64,000 nucleotides of DNA from NCBI RefSeq assembly GCF_000281045.1, contig NW_008246092.1:325637-389636 (forward strand), in the 5' to 3' direction. The stretch comes from Saprolegnia diclina VS20. Its lineage: Eukaryota > Oomycota > Saprolegniomycetes > Saprolegniales > Saprolegniaceae. Of this stretch, positions 42,842 to 53,767 are shown piece by piece (positions within the stretch are counted from its first letter, which is position 1; every line of letters begins with the position of its first letter). The notes under the pieces are model-generated. The model was not told the DNA's origin and did not search any database. It saw only the letters and a list, made by a program, of their open reading frames with translations. A program made the position numbers and the translations under genes.

Positions 42842-45550
42842 TTATTGCTGCGCCAACTCGGGTTTGTGGAAGACGAGCGCCTTGGGCGTGCTGGGGTAAA
42901 TGCACGTGAGCACGTGGATGCTGAGCACGAGCTGCGACAGCGACGGGTACACGACGCGGGCCTTCTCGTCTTGGAGGCGCATCTCAAACGTCGACGAGAT
43001 CGGGTTGAACTCGATCGGGACAAACTCGACGCGGAGACTCGCCGTGAGGTACGCGACCACGAGGCACGACTGGCGCGTCTCGGAGAAGCGCAAGAGGAAC
43101 GTGCCCGGCGCGTTCGTCGCCAAGAGCATGGCTTTCGACGCCTCTTTGGAGATGAAGCCGTGGAGGAGGCGCGGGTGCTTGAACGCCCACACGTTGGTCT
43201 TTTGAATGCACACAATGAGCGGCTCAAACCAGCTCCAGAACGCCGCAAACATGGCCACGTCGACTGCATTTTCCTTTGTTTTTGGACACCGGCCAGGGGC
43301 CCCTAATGCAAGGTTGAGGAGGAGGTCGAGACAAGTCAGAGGCGTACCCCAAATGAGCGACGAGGACGCAAGGAACTCCATGCAGCGGCTCGAGAGCGGG
43401 CGCTCGACGGCGGCCTGGCGCACCTTGGACGCAAAGAAGCGGCTGATTTGCTGCGCGAGAAGCTCAAACGGTACAGCGGTCGTGCGCCGACCGTCGACGT
43501 GCGGCGTCGACGCTTCGTACTCGACGACGGCGTGCGCCCAGACAACGCAGCCTTCTGGTGACGAGATGTGGGCCCGTGCGTGCTGACGGACCGCAAAGAC
43601 GAGCAGCTGCTGGGGGGACATGCCGCCGGTCGCCACCTCGGTGCCACCAGCGTCGGTCCGGCGGTCGAGAAACGAGCCGTGCTTGCGCAACGGTGTTGGG
43701 TCCATTTGCGCCGACGCGACGCGGCTCGATGCCGACTTGACGAGCCCATGCGGGTGCCGTGCGTGGCCATACGGCAAAAGCGGGCAGTAGTCGTTGGCCA
43801 AGTCTTGCTTGGAGCTCGGGTCGAGGCCTGCGATCACCGACGGGATGAGGTAGTGGAGAAACTCGCGCTCGTCGCGCTGCAAATCGCGGACTTCAAGCAG
43901 TTGGGCCACCTACTCGGCGTTATTACTCGAGTTTGAAAAGACCATATGGACGACGTACGGCGCAGATCGTCCGCGGGTGGCCACCCAGTGCGTCCATGAC
44001 GACGCCACGGCTAAACGCGTGGAGGTCGCCGCCCATTTCGTGGATCTGCAGCCGCCGCGGCGCGCGCACTGTGAAGAGCAGTGCGGCGTCCATCGGCGGG
44101 AGGTGCTCGATCGGGATGATGCGCTCGCCCACGCCGCAGTCCATACCGGTACCGCCGCCGAGGCGCGAGTCGCTCGTGAGGAGCAAGCTCAGTGACCGCA
44201 CGCGGCGTAGCAGCTAGTCCCATGATCATCGAGACGACGATATCCTCGTGGAATCGTACCTGGGAAATGACGGACCGGAGTTGCGGCATCAGTCCCGGGG
44301 CCAGCGCCTTGTTTAGGAAGAGGGCGTTGCAGCCGTCCATGACTAGGAGGTACTTGGTCGACTGCGACGACGCGGACGATTCGAGCTTGTCGCGGATGCG
44401 GTCCGTGAGTTTTTCCAGCGCCTCGTCGCTGTCGACATCGGTCTCGTCACTGAGCGGCACGTTGAAGCTCTTGGCGAGCCGACCCATGAGGTATTGCCGC
44501 AGCGACAGCGACGACGGCGTCGTCGCGAGGGCAAAGCGCAAAAAAAAGATGCGCGCAAAGAGGTACCTATCGGTCGCATACTGGCACGTCTGGAGAGCGA
44601 CTTCGGTCTTGCCAATGCCCGCGGGTCCCGTGAGGCACACCATGCGCGCGCCTTCCACGAGCGCCGTGTAACATGCGTGGACTTCAATCGACCGCCCAAC
44701 AAACACTTCGGCGACCGCGTCGCATTCGTTGATCGGCAGCGGCGGCGTCAAGTCTTGGTACTTGCCGAGCGCAAGGTCGGAAAAGAGGTGGCTGCGTGCA
44801 TGGTCGCCATTGCCGAGGAGCTTGAACTTGGACTGGTGGTGGTCGGCGATCGACACAATGTCGGCCTGGACCTGCCTAGTGCATATCGGATGAATCCTTA
44901 TCGAGGCGACGGCGCGGGATGGATGCTATACCCGATTTCAAAAGCCTTGTAGACGCTGTGGCCTGCCAAGAGCGCGGTGTAGAAGGCCTTGGAGAACTCC
45001 ATGGCCTTTTGGTCGAGCACCTTGTCTTCCTTGGGCACGACAACGACGTGCGGGACGCCGGCCGAGACAAAGGCCTCGGCGACGCTCTCGGAGTGGCAGG
45101 CGCTGACAAAGACGAGGCGCATTGTGTTCTCGGGCGACGTGCCCTGGACGCCGGCGAGGAGCAGCGTCTTGAGCTCTTGCTGCGATAAAAAGTGCGCTTC
45201 GCAAGTGCCATTTTCAAAGATGACCTTGCCGGGCACGCCGTGGCCCGAAAAGTGCAGCGCGCGGCAGCCGTACGAGATGACCTACTGCACGCCTGAGCGT
45301 GGCGCCCGTGGATGCGGACATCTTGTACCTTGCGGAAGGTATGCACGTCGGCGACTTCGCTGCGCCAGCACACTTGCTTGTTGCATTCTTGCAGACACTG
45401 CAAGAGGAGGCGGCGCTCTTCCTTGACGTCGAGGATCTCGATCGGCTGGAGGTCGAGGCTGAAGCTGAACGGGTGCGCCGGGTTCAGCGGCTTTGGGAGG
45501 CTCGCGGTCTGGCGCACCACCAGCGGCGACGAGTGGAGATGCACAAACAT
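42842..45550 (-). CDS. CHAT protease - STAND ATPase - STAT-type SH2 fusion protein
   Basis: Exons on the minus strand: 45550-45329, 45281-44932, 44875-44260, 44213-43959 and 43909-42842, the last probably split by a 45-nt intron (43347-43303). The product has 821 residues (836 if that intron is retained). Residues 1-200 form a CHAT caspase-fold domain: HLHSSPLV start, catalytic His in ALHFSGHG (about H88) and Cys in VFVSACHSES (about C136). A STAND/NB-ARC-type NTPase follows, with Walker A TGPAGIGKTEVAL (about 274) and Walker B KYLLVMDGC (about 365). The C-terminus is an SH2 domain of STAT type: FWSWFEPL...VWAFKHPRLLHGFISKEA, and GTFLLRFSETRQ with the phosphotyrosine-binding Arg (about 738). 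It is inferred to be a signalling protease switched by nucleotide and phosphotyrosine. The last splice is optional, the others fixed by phase. Confidence 0.86.
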
Positions 45551-46285
45551 CGCCACGGTCGGAGCCAAAATCACCGCTTTCCGTATACCGACGGGATATC
45601 CGGATAACGGTTGCACTTTGGCGGTGACGTCAGACAATAGTGTACAATCAATCCCTCATACGTAAAGAAGGGCGGGAGGTATCGCTCAAGTCATTTGACG
45701 AACGAGACGAGCCTTTAACGAGTGCTACGAAGAAGCTCCAACCAAGGAATGGCCAACTTCCGGCGTGGGTATTAGAGAGATCGTGGGTCGCTCCTGGTGA
45801 CTTGCTACGTGGCGCTTTGGCTTGACACATACGGCCAAGTATCTGTGCAGCGAGCAGACGTCGCACGTGTTGGCTGCTGGTGCAACGAAGAACTAGAGAG
45901 TTGATGAACACTTGGTCCACATTGTAGCTCTATCGTGTCCAGTCGGGTGTGGGTCCCATTCGAATTCAGTGATGCCAAGACTGGGACGAGAAGCTTGCAC
46001 ACCTCGAGGCGGTTTCCGAAGCATGCTTGGGGATGGCGCGACACTGTCGAGATGTTGAGATGATGCTAGTACCCACTGCGTCAACGTCTTCTCGTCGCAA
46101 GCGACATGCTGATGACGAGACCAAGCTTGCGGCAGAGCCACGTAGCATCACGCGTTCGCACCGACTTCGCTGCCTGCACCAGGGGTAGGGTTTTGCCCGA
46201 TTACGCGTTTGGTCCAAGCTAGTGTGCATCATATTCGCTGCGTAATCTTTGATTACGTTGTCGACAACCAACGTCGTCGTCGCTC
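45551..46285. promoter_or_regulatory. Upstream region of the CHAT-STAND-SH2 gene
   Basis: 735 bp between two minus-strand genes. CCGGATA at 45600-45606, inside gatatccggata, lies 50 bp from the CHAT gene start, the same placement as at the NOXRED1-like gene. The rest shows no gene; a gattacg motif recurs near 46199 and 46250. Confidence 0.5.
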
Positions 46286-48622
46286 TTAGATTGCGCAGCG
46301 GAACCCGATCGTGGCGGCGCGGTCGTAGCTTTGGCTCAGCGTGAGGAACTTGCCGTGCTTGTTGCTCGCCGTGATCGCTGGAAAGTACCAGTTGGGGTCG
46401 CGGAGGCTCGACGCGACCGGCGCATACGCGCTGCCACCACGCACCAAGACGCTGCACGTACGCTCGTCGCAGAAGGCGTCGGTCATTTGCCACACGTGTC
46501 CGAGGAGCGCGCAGACGTCCGATGCCGTCGCGCACCCGGCGGGGTACGCATCGACGTCGACCGCGGCGATGACGTCACCATGGCGCTGAACACGTGGGTG
46601 CCGGGACGGCTCGAACGCATCGCCGTACGGCACGCTGTTGTACGCGACGCCGTTGGAGGCGACGTACTGCCACTCCCAGTCGTGGGGCAAGCGCAGGCCG
46701 TAGTAGGCAGCAAAGGCCTGCGCATCTTCGAGCGAGACGTGCACAACGGGCTGCGACGCGACCGCTGTCGGCACCGACCACGCTGCAATGGGCGCGTACG
46801 AGCCATCCTTGTGAAGGCGGTCGCTCCAGTGCAAGAGGAAGCGATCCACGTCCGTCGGTACGTACTTGGACGACGCGAGGAACGCGTGGTACTGCGCGTT
46901 CGTCACGGGGTACTTCATGATCTGAAAGTCCTCGATCCAGAGCTCGGTGGCGTGGTGGGGGCGCGGGCGGTCTTCCCAAGGGAATTGGACCCCGACACCA
47001 AACTCTTTGCCATTCGGTGTCCACGCGGGCACGGGCTCGATCTGGACACCATCCACGCGGAACGTCCACGCCTTTGTGCCGTTGATCGGCACCTACATAG
47101 TATCGTCGCATTGTTGCGACTGCCATGGATGGTACGTACGTACCAGTTGAAGGAGCTCCGTGACGTTGAGCGTCGCCGGCGCGCGCTGGTCGTACGTGCT
47201 GGATGCGTCCGGGCCGACGACGATGGACGTGGCCGACGACTGCGTCGTCATGCGCTGCTGCAAGAGCGGGCGGCTCGTGTCGTAGGCAGCGAGTGGCGTC
47301 GTCGTACGCGCGTGCATCGACGCGAGGAACGCTTGAAGCCACTTTGGCTCGCTCCCAGCGGCCACGACATAGTACGCAGCGTAGCCATACTCTTCAATGT
47401 GCCCACGAAAGGTGACGGTGGCCCCGGACACTGTGGCGGGCACGGCTTTGCCGTAGTACAAGTCGTAAACAGCCACGGTTGACGTCTCCTGGAAGGCGGC
47501 CAGCGGAAGCGAGAGGTCGCCGTCAAACACGTCGTTGCTCGTTCGGATCGCAGTGTACAAGATGGCGTTCGCCGATGGCACGGGAAACTTGGACGCGTGG
47601 ACGTTGGTTGGCAGGCCCGGGACATGCGGCGTCCACTCGAGGCTGGGTAGCGCAAAGGAGAAGCGCTGGAGAATCGACATGGACCGCTTGAGCGTCTCGA
47701 CCTCGCGCTTGGTCATGCCATTCCAGATGCCCCAAATGTTTTCCCAAATGACGTACCCAGCGCCGTTGAAGTGCGAGAGCTGGAACTCGAGGCCGCGGTT
47801 GAGCGACCACCGGCTGCAGATGAGCACCATGTGGCGAGGCTCCAAGAACTTGGCGCGCGCGACGGGCGGGAAGCTCGAGAAGCCGTAGTAGTAGCCCCAA
47901 CTCATCGGGTTTGTGCCCAAGTCGGACGAGGGCACTCCGCCTTCGGGGCACGTCGCCATGCCTTCGTTCGGTCGGTAGAACGAAGATGGGACGCCGTAGA
48001 GCGTATCACCGTTCACGCCGTCGGCACCCGTCGCACGCAGCACGTTGTAGAGCTCGTCGATATCGGACTGGTAGCGCGACTTGGTCGGGTTCGGGTCGCG
48101 CGTCGCCGTATCCCACGGCAAGTAGGGCAAGAAGACACGGATGTTGCGCGCATGAAAGTCCGCAACGAGCTGCTTGACGCCATCGATGCCACCCGGCAGC
48201 GAATACCATAAATCCCACTGGTTGCGCGTGTCGATGCCAAGGTTCGGGTACGATGGCCAAAGGAGGACGCTGTCGAACTGCAAGTCGAACGTCCCGAGGT
48301 ACTTGTCGAGCGTATACGCATTCGTGTCGCGGTCAAAGAGCATGCGGTCGTGCATCATGACGAAGACTTGGAGCAGGCTTGTCTGCGTCCATTGCAAGGC
48401 CGGCGTGTTGTAGACGCTATTGACGTCCTTGGGCGCATAGCGAACAGTGCGCAGCTCCAGCTCCTTCCACGTCGCCCACTTGCTTCGCCACGCTTCGATG
48501 GACGCGTTGTCATGGCGGCCTGGCCCGTCGATGAGCTCGTAGCCCTCGGGCTGCGGCTCCCACGCACCAACGACGGCCGCGAGCACTGCCAGCCATGTCG
48601 TCAGCCCCACGACGCCCCTCAT
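46286..48622 (-). CDS. Secreted hydrolase-like protein fused to an FGE-sulfatase domain
   Basis: Two exons on the minus strand, 48622-47144 and 47092-46286 (51-bp intron), encode 761 residues. A signal peptide (MRGVVGLTTWLAVLAAVVGA) is followed by about 450 residues that look like a TIM-barrel glycoside hydrolase: FDSVLLWPSYPNLGIDTRNQWDLW, VKQLVADFHARNIRVFLPYLPWD and ATGADGVNGDTLYG. I cannot name the GH family. Residues about 510-761 are a formylglycine-generating-enzyme-type domain: IMKYPVTNAQYHAFL, RLPHDWEWQYVASNG, LLGHVWQMTDAF, VLVRGGSAY and a final IGFRCAI. The Cys pair of true FGE is not evident, so sulfatase activation is doubtful and ligand binding is possible. An extracellular or vacuolar location is expected. 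Confidence 0.85.
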
Positions 48623-49675
48623 TCTCAACCCAAAAAAGATTTGCGATCCGAAGTGCTTTTAGCGCGTGCGGATTGGCCAAAATACAAGCATTTTTACATT
48701 GGTCTAAAATCGTTCAAGAGAAATGTATGATTGGCCAACGATTTGAATTGTTGGATTGGTGGAAACCCAATCAATTACGTGAGCAGTTTCAAATGTGGCA
48801 CAATCGAAGTTGACGAGCGGTAACTTCGACGAACACAAACGTCGCCTCGCGAAGCCTTGGCACCGCGTGCAGCAGGTGCGGCTGATGATGATGTTATGGA
48901 TAAAGCATGAGCATCGCGTGGTCATGAGGTCGCGCGACGACGACGTCGGATTGCCATGGGGATGCGACGCCCCACACTCCATTTGAGACACGTTAGATGA
49001 TTTGGAGGGCGGACTAGCGTCATCGCTGGTACAGTTTATCAGAGGTAGCTCAATACACCCTCTATTTCCCCTCCACGACCCAATGATTGCGCGCACCGGA
49101 TTACGGCACGCTGGTGCGCAAATCAAATATATCTCCAGTCGCTGAACGAGCCGCAATCATCGACCCGTGGCGTTTGGTTTTGATCGGGCGATCGATACTG
49201 CCTATCCTCAACGCCAGCAAGATCCAGCGCGTCGTCGATTTACAGAACACAAGCGCGCGTTTCAAATATATATCGCGGACGAATCTCAGTCCCATCGCGT
49301 TATCATCCTGGTCGTCGGCTCCTTAGCGCAGTGCACTTTGGCCGTGTCTGTGTCGAGTCGCATCATCCAAGCGGCGCTCCAATCAGGCGCTTGTATCCAG
49401 ACGTGCAGTAGCCACTCCTATATGCGTCGTCGCCGCCCGAGAAGACATTGGACGACCAACGTTCGGGATACGCCGAGCGTGGTCCTAACGTTATCATTCG
49501 CGACGGAGGATGCACGGTGTACGAGAAATGTTAACTCTGGCTTTCACTATGCTACAAAACTAGCATCAACGTCACGAAGTTCGAAGCGCGTTCATGACGA
49601 AATCAGGACATGGTGGTAAACACGACCCGAGGTCACGTCACGGGCAACGCGACGTCGGGTCATTTCCGAATTTCA
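48623..49675. promoter_or_regulatory. Long divergent promoter region with CCAAT boxes
   Basis: 1.05 kb between the FGE-fusion gene (-) and the first bZIP gene (+). CCAAT/ATTGG pentamers cluster at about 48671-48775, 50-150 bp from the minus-strand start. AT-rich TATA-like runs (aaatatatctcc near 49126; tcaaatatatatcg near 49262) lie toward the bZIP gene. No gene is supported. Confidence 0.45.
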
Positions 49676-50596
49676 ATGGTGGCCCCGAAGCGACGCAAGA
49701 CCTCGTCGGTCTCGACGATGAGCAAGGACGGCGAGTCGCCGGATGCGCACCCGTCCAAGATGGACAAGCGCCGTTACGACTGCATGATGAACCAGCGCCG
49801 GTACCGCGAGCGCAAGAAGAGCAAGACACAAAACACAGAGTGGTATGTCGACGAGCTTCGGCGCGAGACGCGCCGCCTCGAAGAGCACGCGGCACTCCTC
49901 AAGTCGAACGTGCTCATGCGCAACATCCAAGCCGGCACCTTTCGCTGCCGGTCGATCTCGACCTACATGAGCCTCTTCCGGTCCGGCCTCGCCCGCGTGC
50001 CGGGCCACTTGCTCAACCAGCAACTCGACATCATCGACAGCCTCATGCACCCGAACGTTGTGCTCAACGGCAGCGTCGGCATCCATGGCCTGCGCCAGCA
50101 GTGGGAGGCGTTCAACGAGTACTTTTCCCAGATCAACATGAAGGTGCTCGACATGCAGACGCTCGGCGACGACCACGCCGTTGTCGTCGTTGACGCCGTT
50201 CTCGAGCTCCTCTTTGACCGCCACACGATCTCGTGCTTGTTCCCGCACGCTGCCGGCCGCGACGACCTCGTCATGGCTGTCCTTGACAAGATGATTGCGT
50301 GTCCGTTGCGCCTCTCGTTTGTCTTTGGCGACAACCAAGTCGAGTCGACGGAGGCCCACCTCAGCTTTGTCGAAGGTCTCCACAACGTCTTTGGCAACTT
50401 GGTCGACACGACGCTCTTCGTCCACGGCGGTGACGCGACACGCATTACGCCCGAGGGCATGATCGCGGTCGAGGCCGTGCTCTTGACGCAGCTGAGCTCG
50501 CGCGCCCACGAGATGGTCTCAAGCCCTGTCAAGCTCGACATGCTCAAACCAACGTTGGCACCGCTCAAGAGCGAGATGAACTACATCCTTATGTAA
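49676..50596 (+). CDS. bZIP transcription factor, array copy 1
   Basis: A single exon of 306 residues. The N-terminus is basic (MVAPKRRKTSSVSTMSKDG), then a bZIP basic region MNQRRYRERKKSK near residue 40 and a short leucine zipper with heptad hydrophobics through about 80. The C-terminal 200 residues form a conserved domain shared with the next two genes: VVLNGSVGIHGLRQQWEAFNEYF, VLDMQTLGDDHAVVVVDAVLEL, SCLFPHAAGRDDLVMAVLDKM. Its alpha/beta pattern suggests an NTF2-like or PAS-like sensor, but I cannot name it. An in-frame upstream ATG at 49610 would add 22 residues; 49676 was chosen because the basic stretch follows it. Probably nuclear; target genes unknown. Confidence 0.87.
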   Translation: MVAPKRRKTSSVSTMSKDGESPDAHPSKMDKRRYDCMMNQRRYRERKKSKTQNTEWYVDELRRETRRLEEHAALLKSNVLMRNIQAGTFRCRSISTYMSLFRSGLARVPGHLLNQQLDIIDSLMHPNVVLNGSVGIHGLRQQWEAFNEYFSQINMKVLDMQTLGDDHAVVVVDAVLELLFDRHTISCLFPHAAGRDDLVMAVLDKMIACPLRLSFVFGDNQVESTEAHLSFVEGLHNVFGNLVDTTLFVHGGDATRITPEGMIAVEAVLLTQLSSRAHEMVSSPVKLDMLKPTLAPLKSEMNYILM

Positions 50597-52043
50597 AGTC
50601 TAGAGTCCATAGTAATAATAATAGTAAGTTATACGAAACCCGATCAAACGGCGTCGTCGATGCCAGGTTGTTCAACGCCAAGCATGTTTGCTCCCTGCGT
50701 TCGAGTAGCATCATACACGGGATGACGCTACGCAGAGTGGGAGCGACGTGATCACAGTAGCATTCCCACGTCGTGGGTGCTACGGCGGTGGTACTGCAGC
50801 CACGAGTTTGCACGTTTGCGCCACCAAGTTTGCACTTTACAAGGGCAAACTCGACGTTACACTAGAATCTAGAATGGCGAGCACTCCACTCGTCACGCTA
50901 TGACGACGCGTAGACTGTAGCTCGTCGCTACAGTCTACTCGAAAACTCTGCGGGGTTGCCTCGAGAGGGCATACAAAAGATGTATTTCCAAAGCCTCCAC
51001 CCAACACCGAACCCAATCCCAGTACAGTACAGCTTTACAGCAGCGTCAATGTTGTGGTACAGTACATAACGTTATCCCCTACGTCGCGGCAGCTCGATCT
51101 CGGGTTTCATCTTGGTGAGGGTCTCGGCACGACCATATACAGTAAACCTTTTCGGCACAGCGTTTTCGTTACCCAGGAGATATCGAAGGCTACAACGTAA
51201 TAGCAACTGGAACGTGCGGCGTCACATTGGAGGCTCATTTGTCGTGCACAGCTTTGCGCCGGTCGTGTGCGCCAAGTTTGATCGAATTGCCCTGCAATGA
51301 TCTTTGAAATGATTTCGGAGGTCTCGCTTCGCTTTGCACGGATCGTTGTTTCTACGCGGTTTGGGCGCGTGCCTCGCAACACGTAGTCGGCGTTTGTATC
51401 TAGTCGGTCGTCGTCTTGGTCACATGCGCCAGAACGCTCGAACAAGCCCGAACAATCCATCGTCGCTTGCACCCTTTGTACGCTCGACGCCGCGTTGCCT
51501 AGAACCGCCGAACCAGTGTCAGCTGAAAAAGAGTCAACGTAAGCATCAACTTGCGCCCAGGTCTGGAATCAACGACCGGTGCTCGTGACGAGATCAGCCA
51601 CCACGTGCGTTCGTGGGTTTTGACGAAACACGATGCTGCAAGCGCACGCACGCGGGCTTGTCAGCGCTCTCCCTTGCAGATTTGGACAGCGTCGACAACA
51701 CAATTTGCTTCCTTTTGTCCTTCAAGTTCTCGCACACGAGCCCAATCAACCGACGTACGAGCTGGTGGGAGCAGTGCTGGGAGAGTCCGCAGAGAGCACT
51801 GCAAACACTATTTCCGTGGCGTGTGTAACAGGCGCCTCGCGTGACAATCTATTTTTAGAGCAACGTCATCGGGTGCCTACCAAACTTCGAAGTAACGTAA
51901 CTTGCCCCAGCTGGCAGGACAATACGAAGATCCAGTGGCCTATCATGTAAACGAAGTTGCATTGAAGCTTCGAGGTGCACCAGGCCGCGCCAGCAGGTGG
52001 GCGATCACGCTCACTTTTCATTTTGCTGCCGCTGTCCCAAGGT
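50597..52043. other. Long intergenic region between bZIP copies 1 and 2
   Basis: 1.45 kb. It contains a perfect 12-bp hairpin at 50910-50938 and no supported gene. ORFs of 60-120 codons in this stretch have no family resemblance or adjoining splice partners. Confidence 0.5.
50910..50938. repeat. Perfect 12-bp stem with 5-nt loop
   Basis: GTAGACTGTAGC at 50910-50921 pairs with GCTACAGTCTAC at 50927-50938 around the loop tcgtc. It lies 314 bp after the bZIP 1 stop. It could be part of a small RNA, a palindromic factor site or a remnant of a small inverted-repeat element. Confidence 0.65.
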
Positions 52044-53003
52044 ATGGAGCCGACAGCGCTGCGCTACATGACCGACTCGCTACCGACGCCACAGATGACG
52101 GCCAAGGAGCGCGCAGAACAGCGGCGCCTCGAGTGCATGATCAACCAGCGTCGGTACCGGGCGCGCAAGAAGGCGCAGCACGAAGACACCGCCGCAAGCA
52201 TCAAGCGCACGAAAGAAGAGATCCGGCGCCTCCACGAGCTCGCTCTCCTGCTCCAAAATTCGCACGTGACCCGGCATGTCCAAGCCGGCAACTACCGGCA
52301 CGACGCCATTGCGTCGTACGTCAAAATGTTCCAGCACGGGCTCGCCATGTTTGACAGCGCCAAGTTCAACGAGCAGCAGGAACTCCTCTCGGGCGTCATG
52401 AGCGACAACTTGCTCTTCAACGGCGAGGTCGGTATTCCGTCGCTCGTCGCGCAGTGGCGCGCGGGCGGCCAGCTCTTTTCCCGCGTCGAAATGCGTACGC
52501 TCGAGCTCCAAGTCATTGGCGCCGAGCATAACGTGGTGACCGTGACCGGCACGATGCGTGCGGTCATCAACCGCACGACGATCGCTGCGCTCTTTCCGCA
52601 CGTCTTCAAGCGGGAGGACGTGGTCCAAAAGCTCATTGCTACCGGGCTCTTTTGCGAGCTCCGCATGTCGTTTCTCTTTGACGACGACCTTGTCTCGGTC
52701 ATGGACTCGGAGATCAACTTTATGAGCGGCCTGTACCATGCGCTCGGTGACCTCGAGGCCATGAGCTTTGTCGCACATGCCGAAGGTGGCAGCAAGATGC
52801 TCTCGGACGGCACCATTTTGTACAATGACGTGGCGCCCGTCGACGACGTCGACGCAGTGGCAGGATTTGTCGAACCCCTCCCAGTCAGCATTGACGACGC
52901 GCCGACGCCTGTAGACACCAAGGACGATGACGGTGGTCAGGTCACCAAGAAAGCCTCGATTGACTTTCTGCTCGTGCCGTCGAATTGTGATGTCGCGCAG
53001 TGA
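52044..53003 (+). CDS. bZIP transcription factor, array copy 2
   Basis: A single exon of 319 residues. The basic region MINQRRYRARKKAQ lies near residue 33, followed by a coiled coil with heptad Leu/Ile (IKRTKEEIRRLHELALLL). The shared C-terminal domain reads LLFNGEVGIPSLVAQWRAGGQLF, LELQVIGAEHNVVTVTGTM and ALFPHVFKREDVVQKLI, aligning with copies 1 and 3. An acidic tail (DDVAPVDDVDAV...DTKDDDGG) absent from the other copies could be an activation segment. The ATG at 52044 is the first in frame close to the conserved part. Probably a nuclear dimeric regulator; targets unknown. Confidence 0.87.
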   Translation: MEPTALRYMTDSLPTPQMTAKERAEQRRLECMINQRRYRARKKAQHEDTAASIKRTKEEIRRLHELALLLQNSHVTRHVQAGNYRHDAIASYVKMFQHGLAMFDSAKFNEQQELLSGVMSDNLLFNGEVGIPSLVAQWRAGGQLFSRVEMRTLELQVIGAEHNVVTVTGTMRAVINRTTIAALFPHVFKREDVVQKLIATGLFCELRMSFLFDDDLVSVMDSEINFMSGLYHALGDLEAMSFVAHAEGGSKMLSDGTILYNDVAPVDDVDAVAGFVEPLPVSIDDAPTPVDTKDDDGGQVTKKASIDFLLVPSNCDVAQ

Positions 53004-53767
53004 CGCAGTTTGGAACTTTCCCGTAATATTCGTCAAAAGTGCTTCGTGGTCCCTGTCTACAAGACGATGACGACGACGTTTGCAAAGTAGTCAAGTTTCG
53101 GTGCTTCAATGGCTGGGACGGCGTGCCAGGATGCCGAAAATAAGACGACCGGGTAAGAGAAGCGCGAGCCGCAGGATACGGACCAGAGCTGCTACGAGGC
53201 TTGTGTACCACCCTTGTCCTTGCACAGCGTCCATCACCGAATGGCCACGAACGCACGTGTCATCAGAAGCAGGCGTCGTGTCATGTCGTTCTGCAGCATG
53301 CTTCGTTCGTAGTAGCTTTTGGCGCAGCCGCCCAAACGCCGAGCGAAAACCTCACATCTATGCGTCCCGCACGTTCGATCAAAACGGATGGATCCTCGCT
53401 GGGTGCGCGTGCAACCTCACATTCGTTTTTAGTATGATATAATACAGGGGAAAGGACGCACTCGTGCTTGTTACGGCGGGACCGTTGGCGTGATTACGAA
53501 AGTCAACCTACCTAGGTATGCTTGCTTCATCCTGCGCAACCGCGCTCTCCGAGGCCACCAAATTCACGCGGGCGGCCGCTGGCTCGGCCGTTGATTCCCT
53601 TCAGGGACAGAGGAGGCCCAGCTTTTCTCCAAAAACAGCTTGTCACAAAGCGAACCAATCGCGATAACGGTCACATGACGCCACTCTCGGCGACGTCATT
53701 TTTCGTGGCATATGCCGAATTTAAGCGCGATGTCCAGTGTTGACTGTCATTTTTTGTCCAACTCGAA
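53004..53767. other. Intergenic region between bZIP copies 2 and 3
   Basis: 764 bp, no gene seen. Confidence 0.5.
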
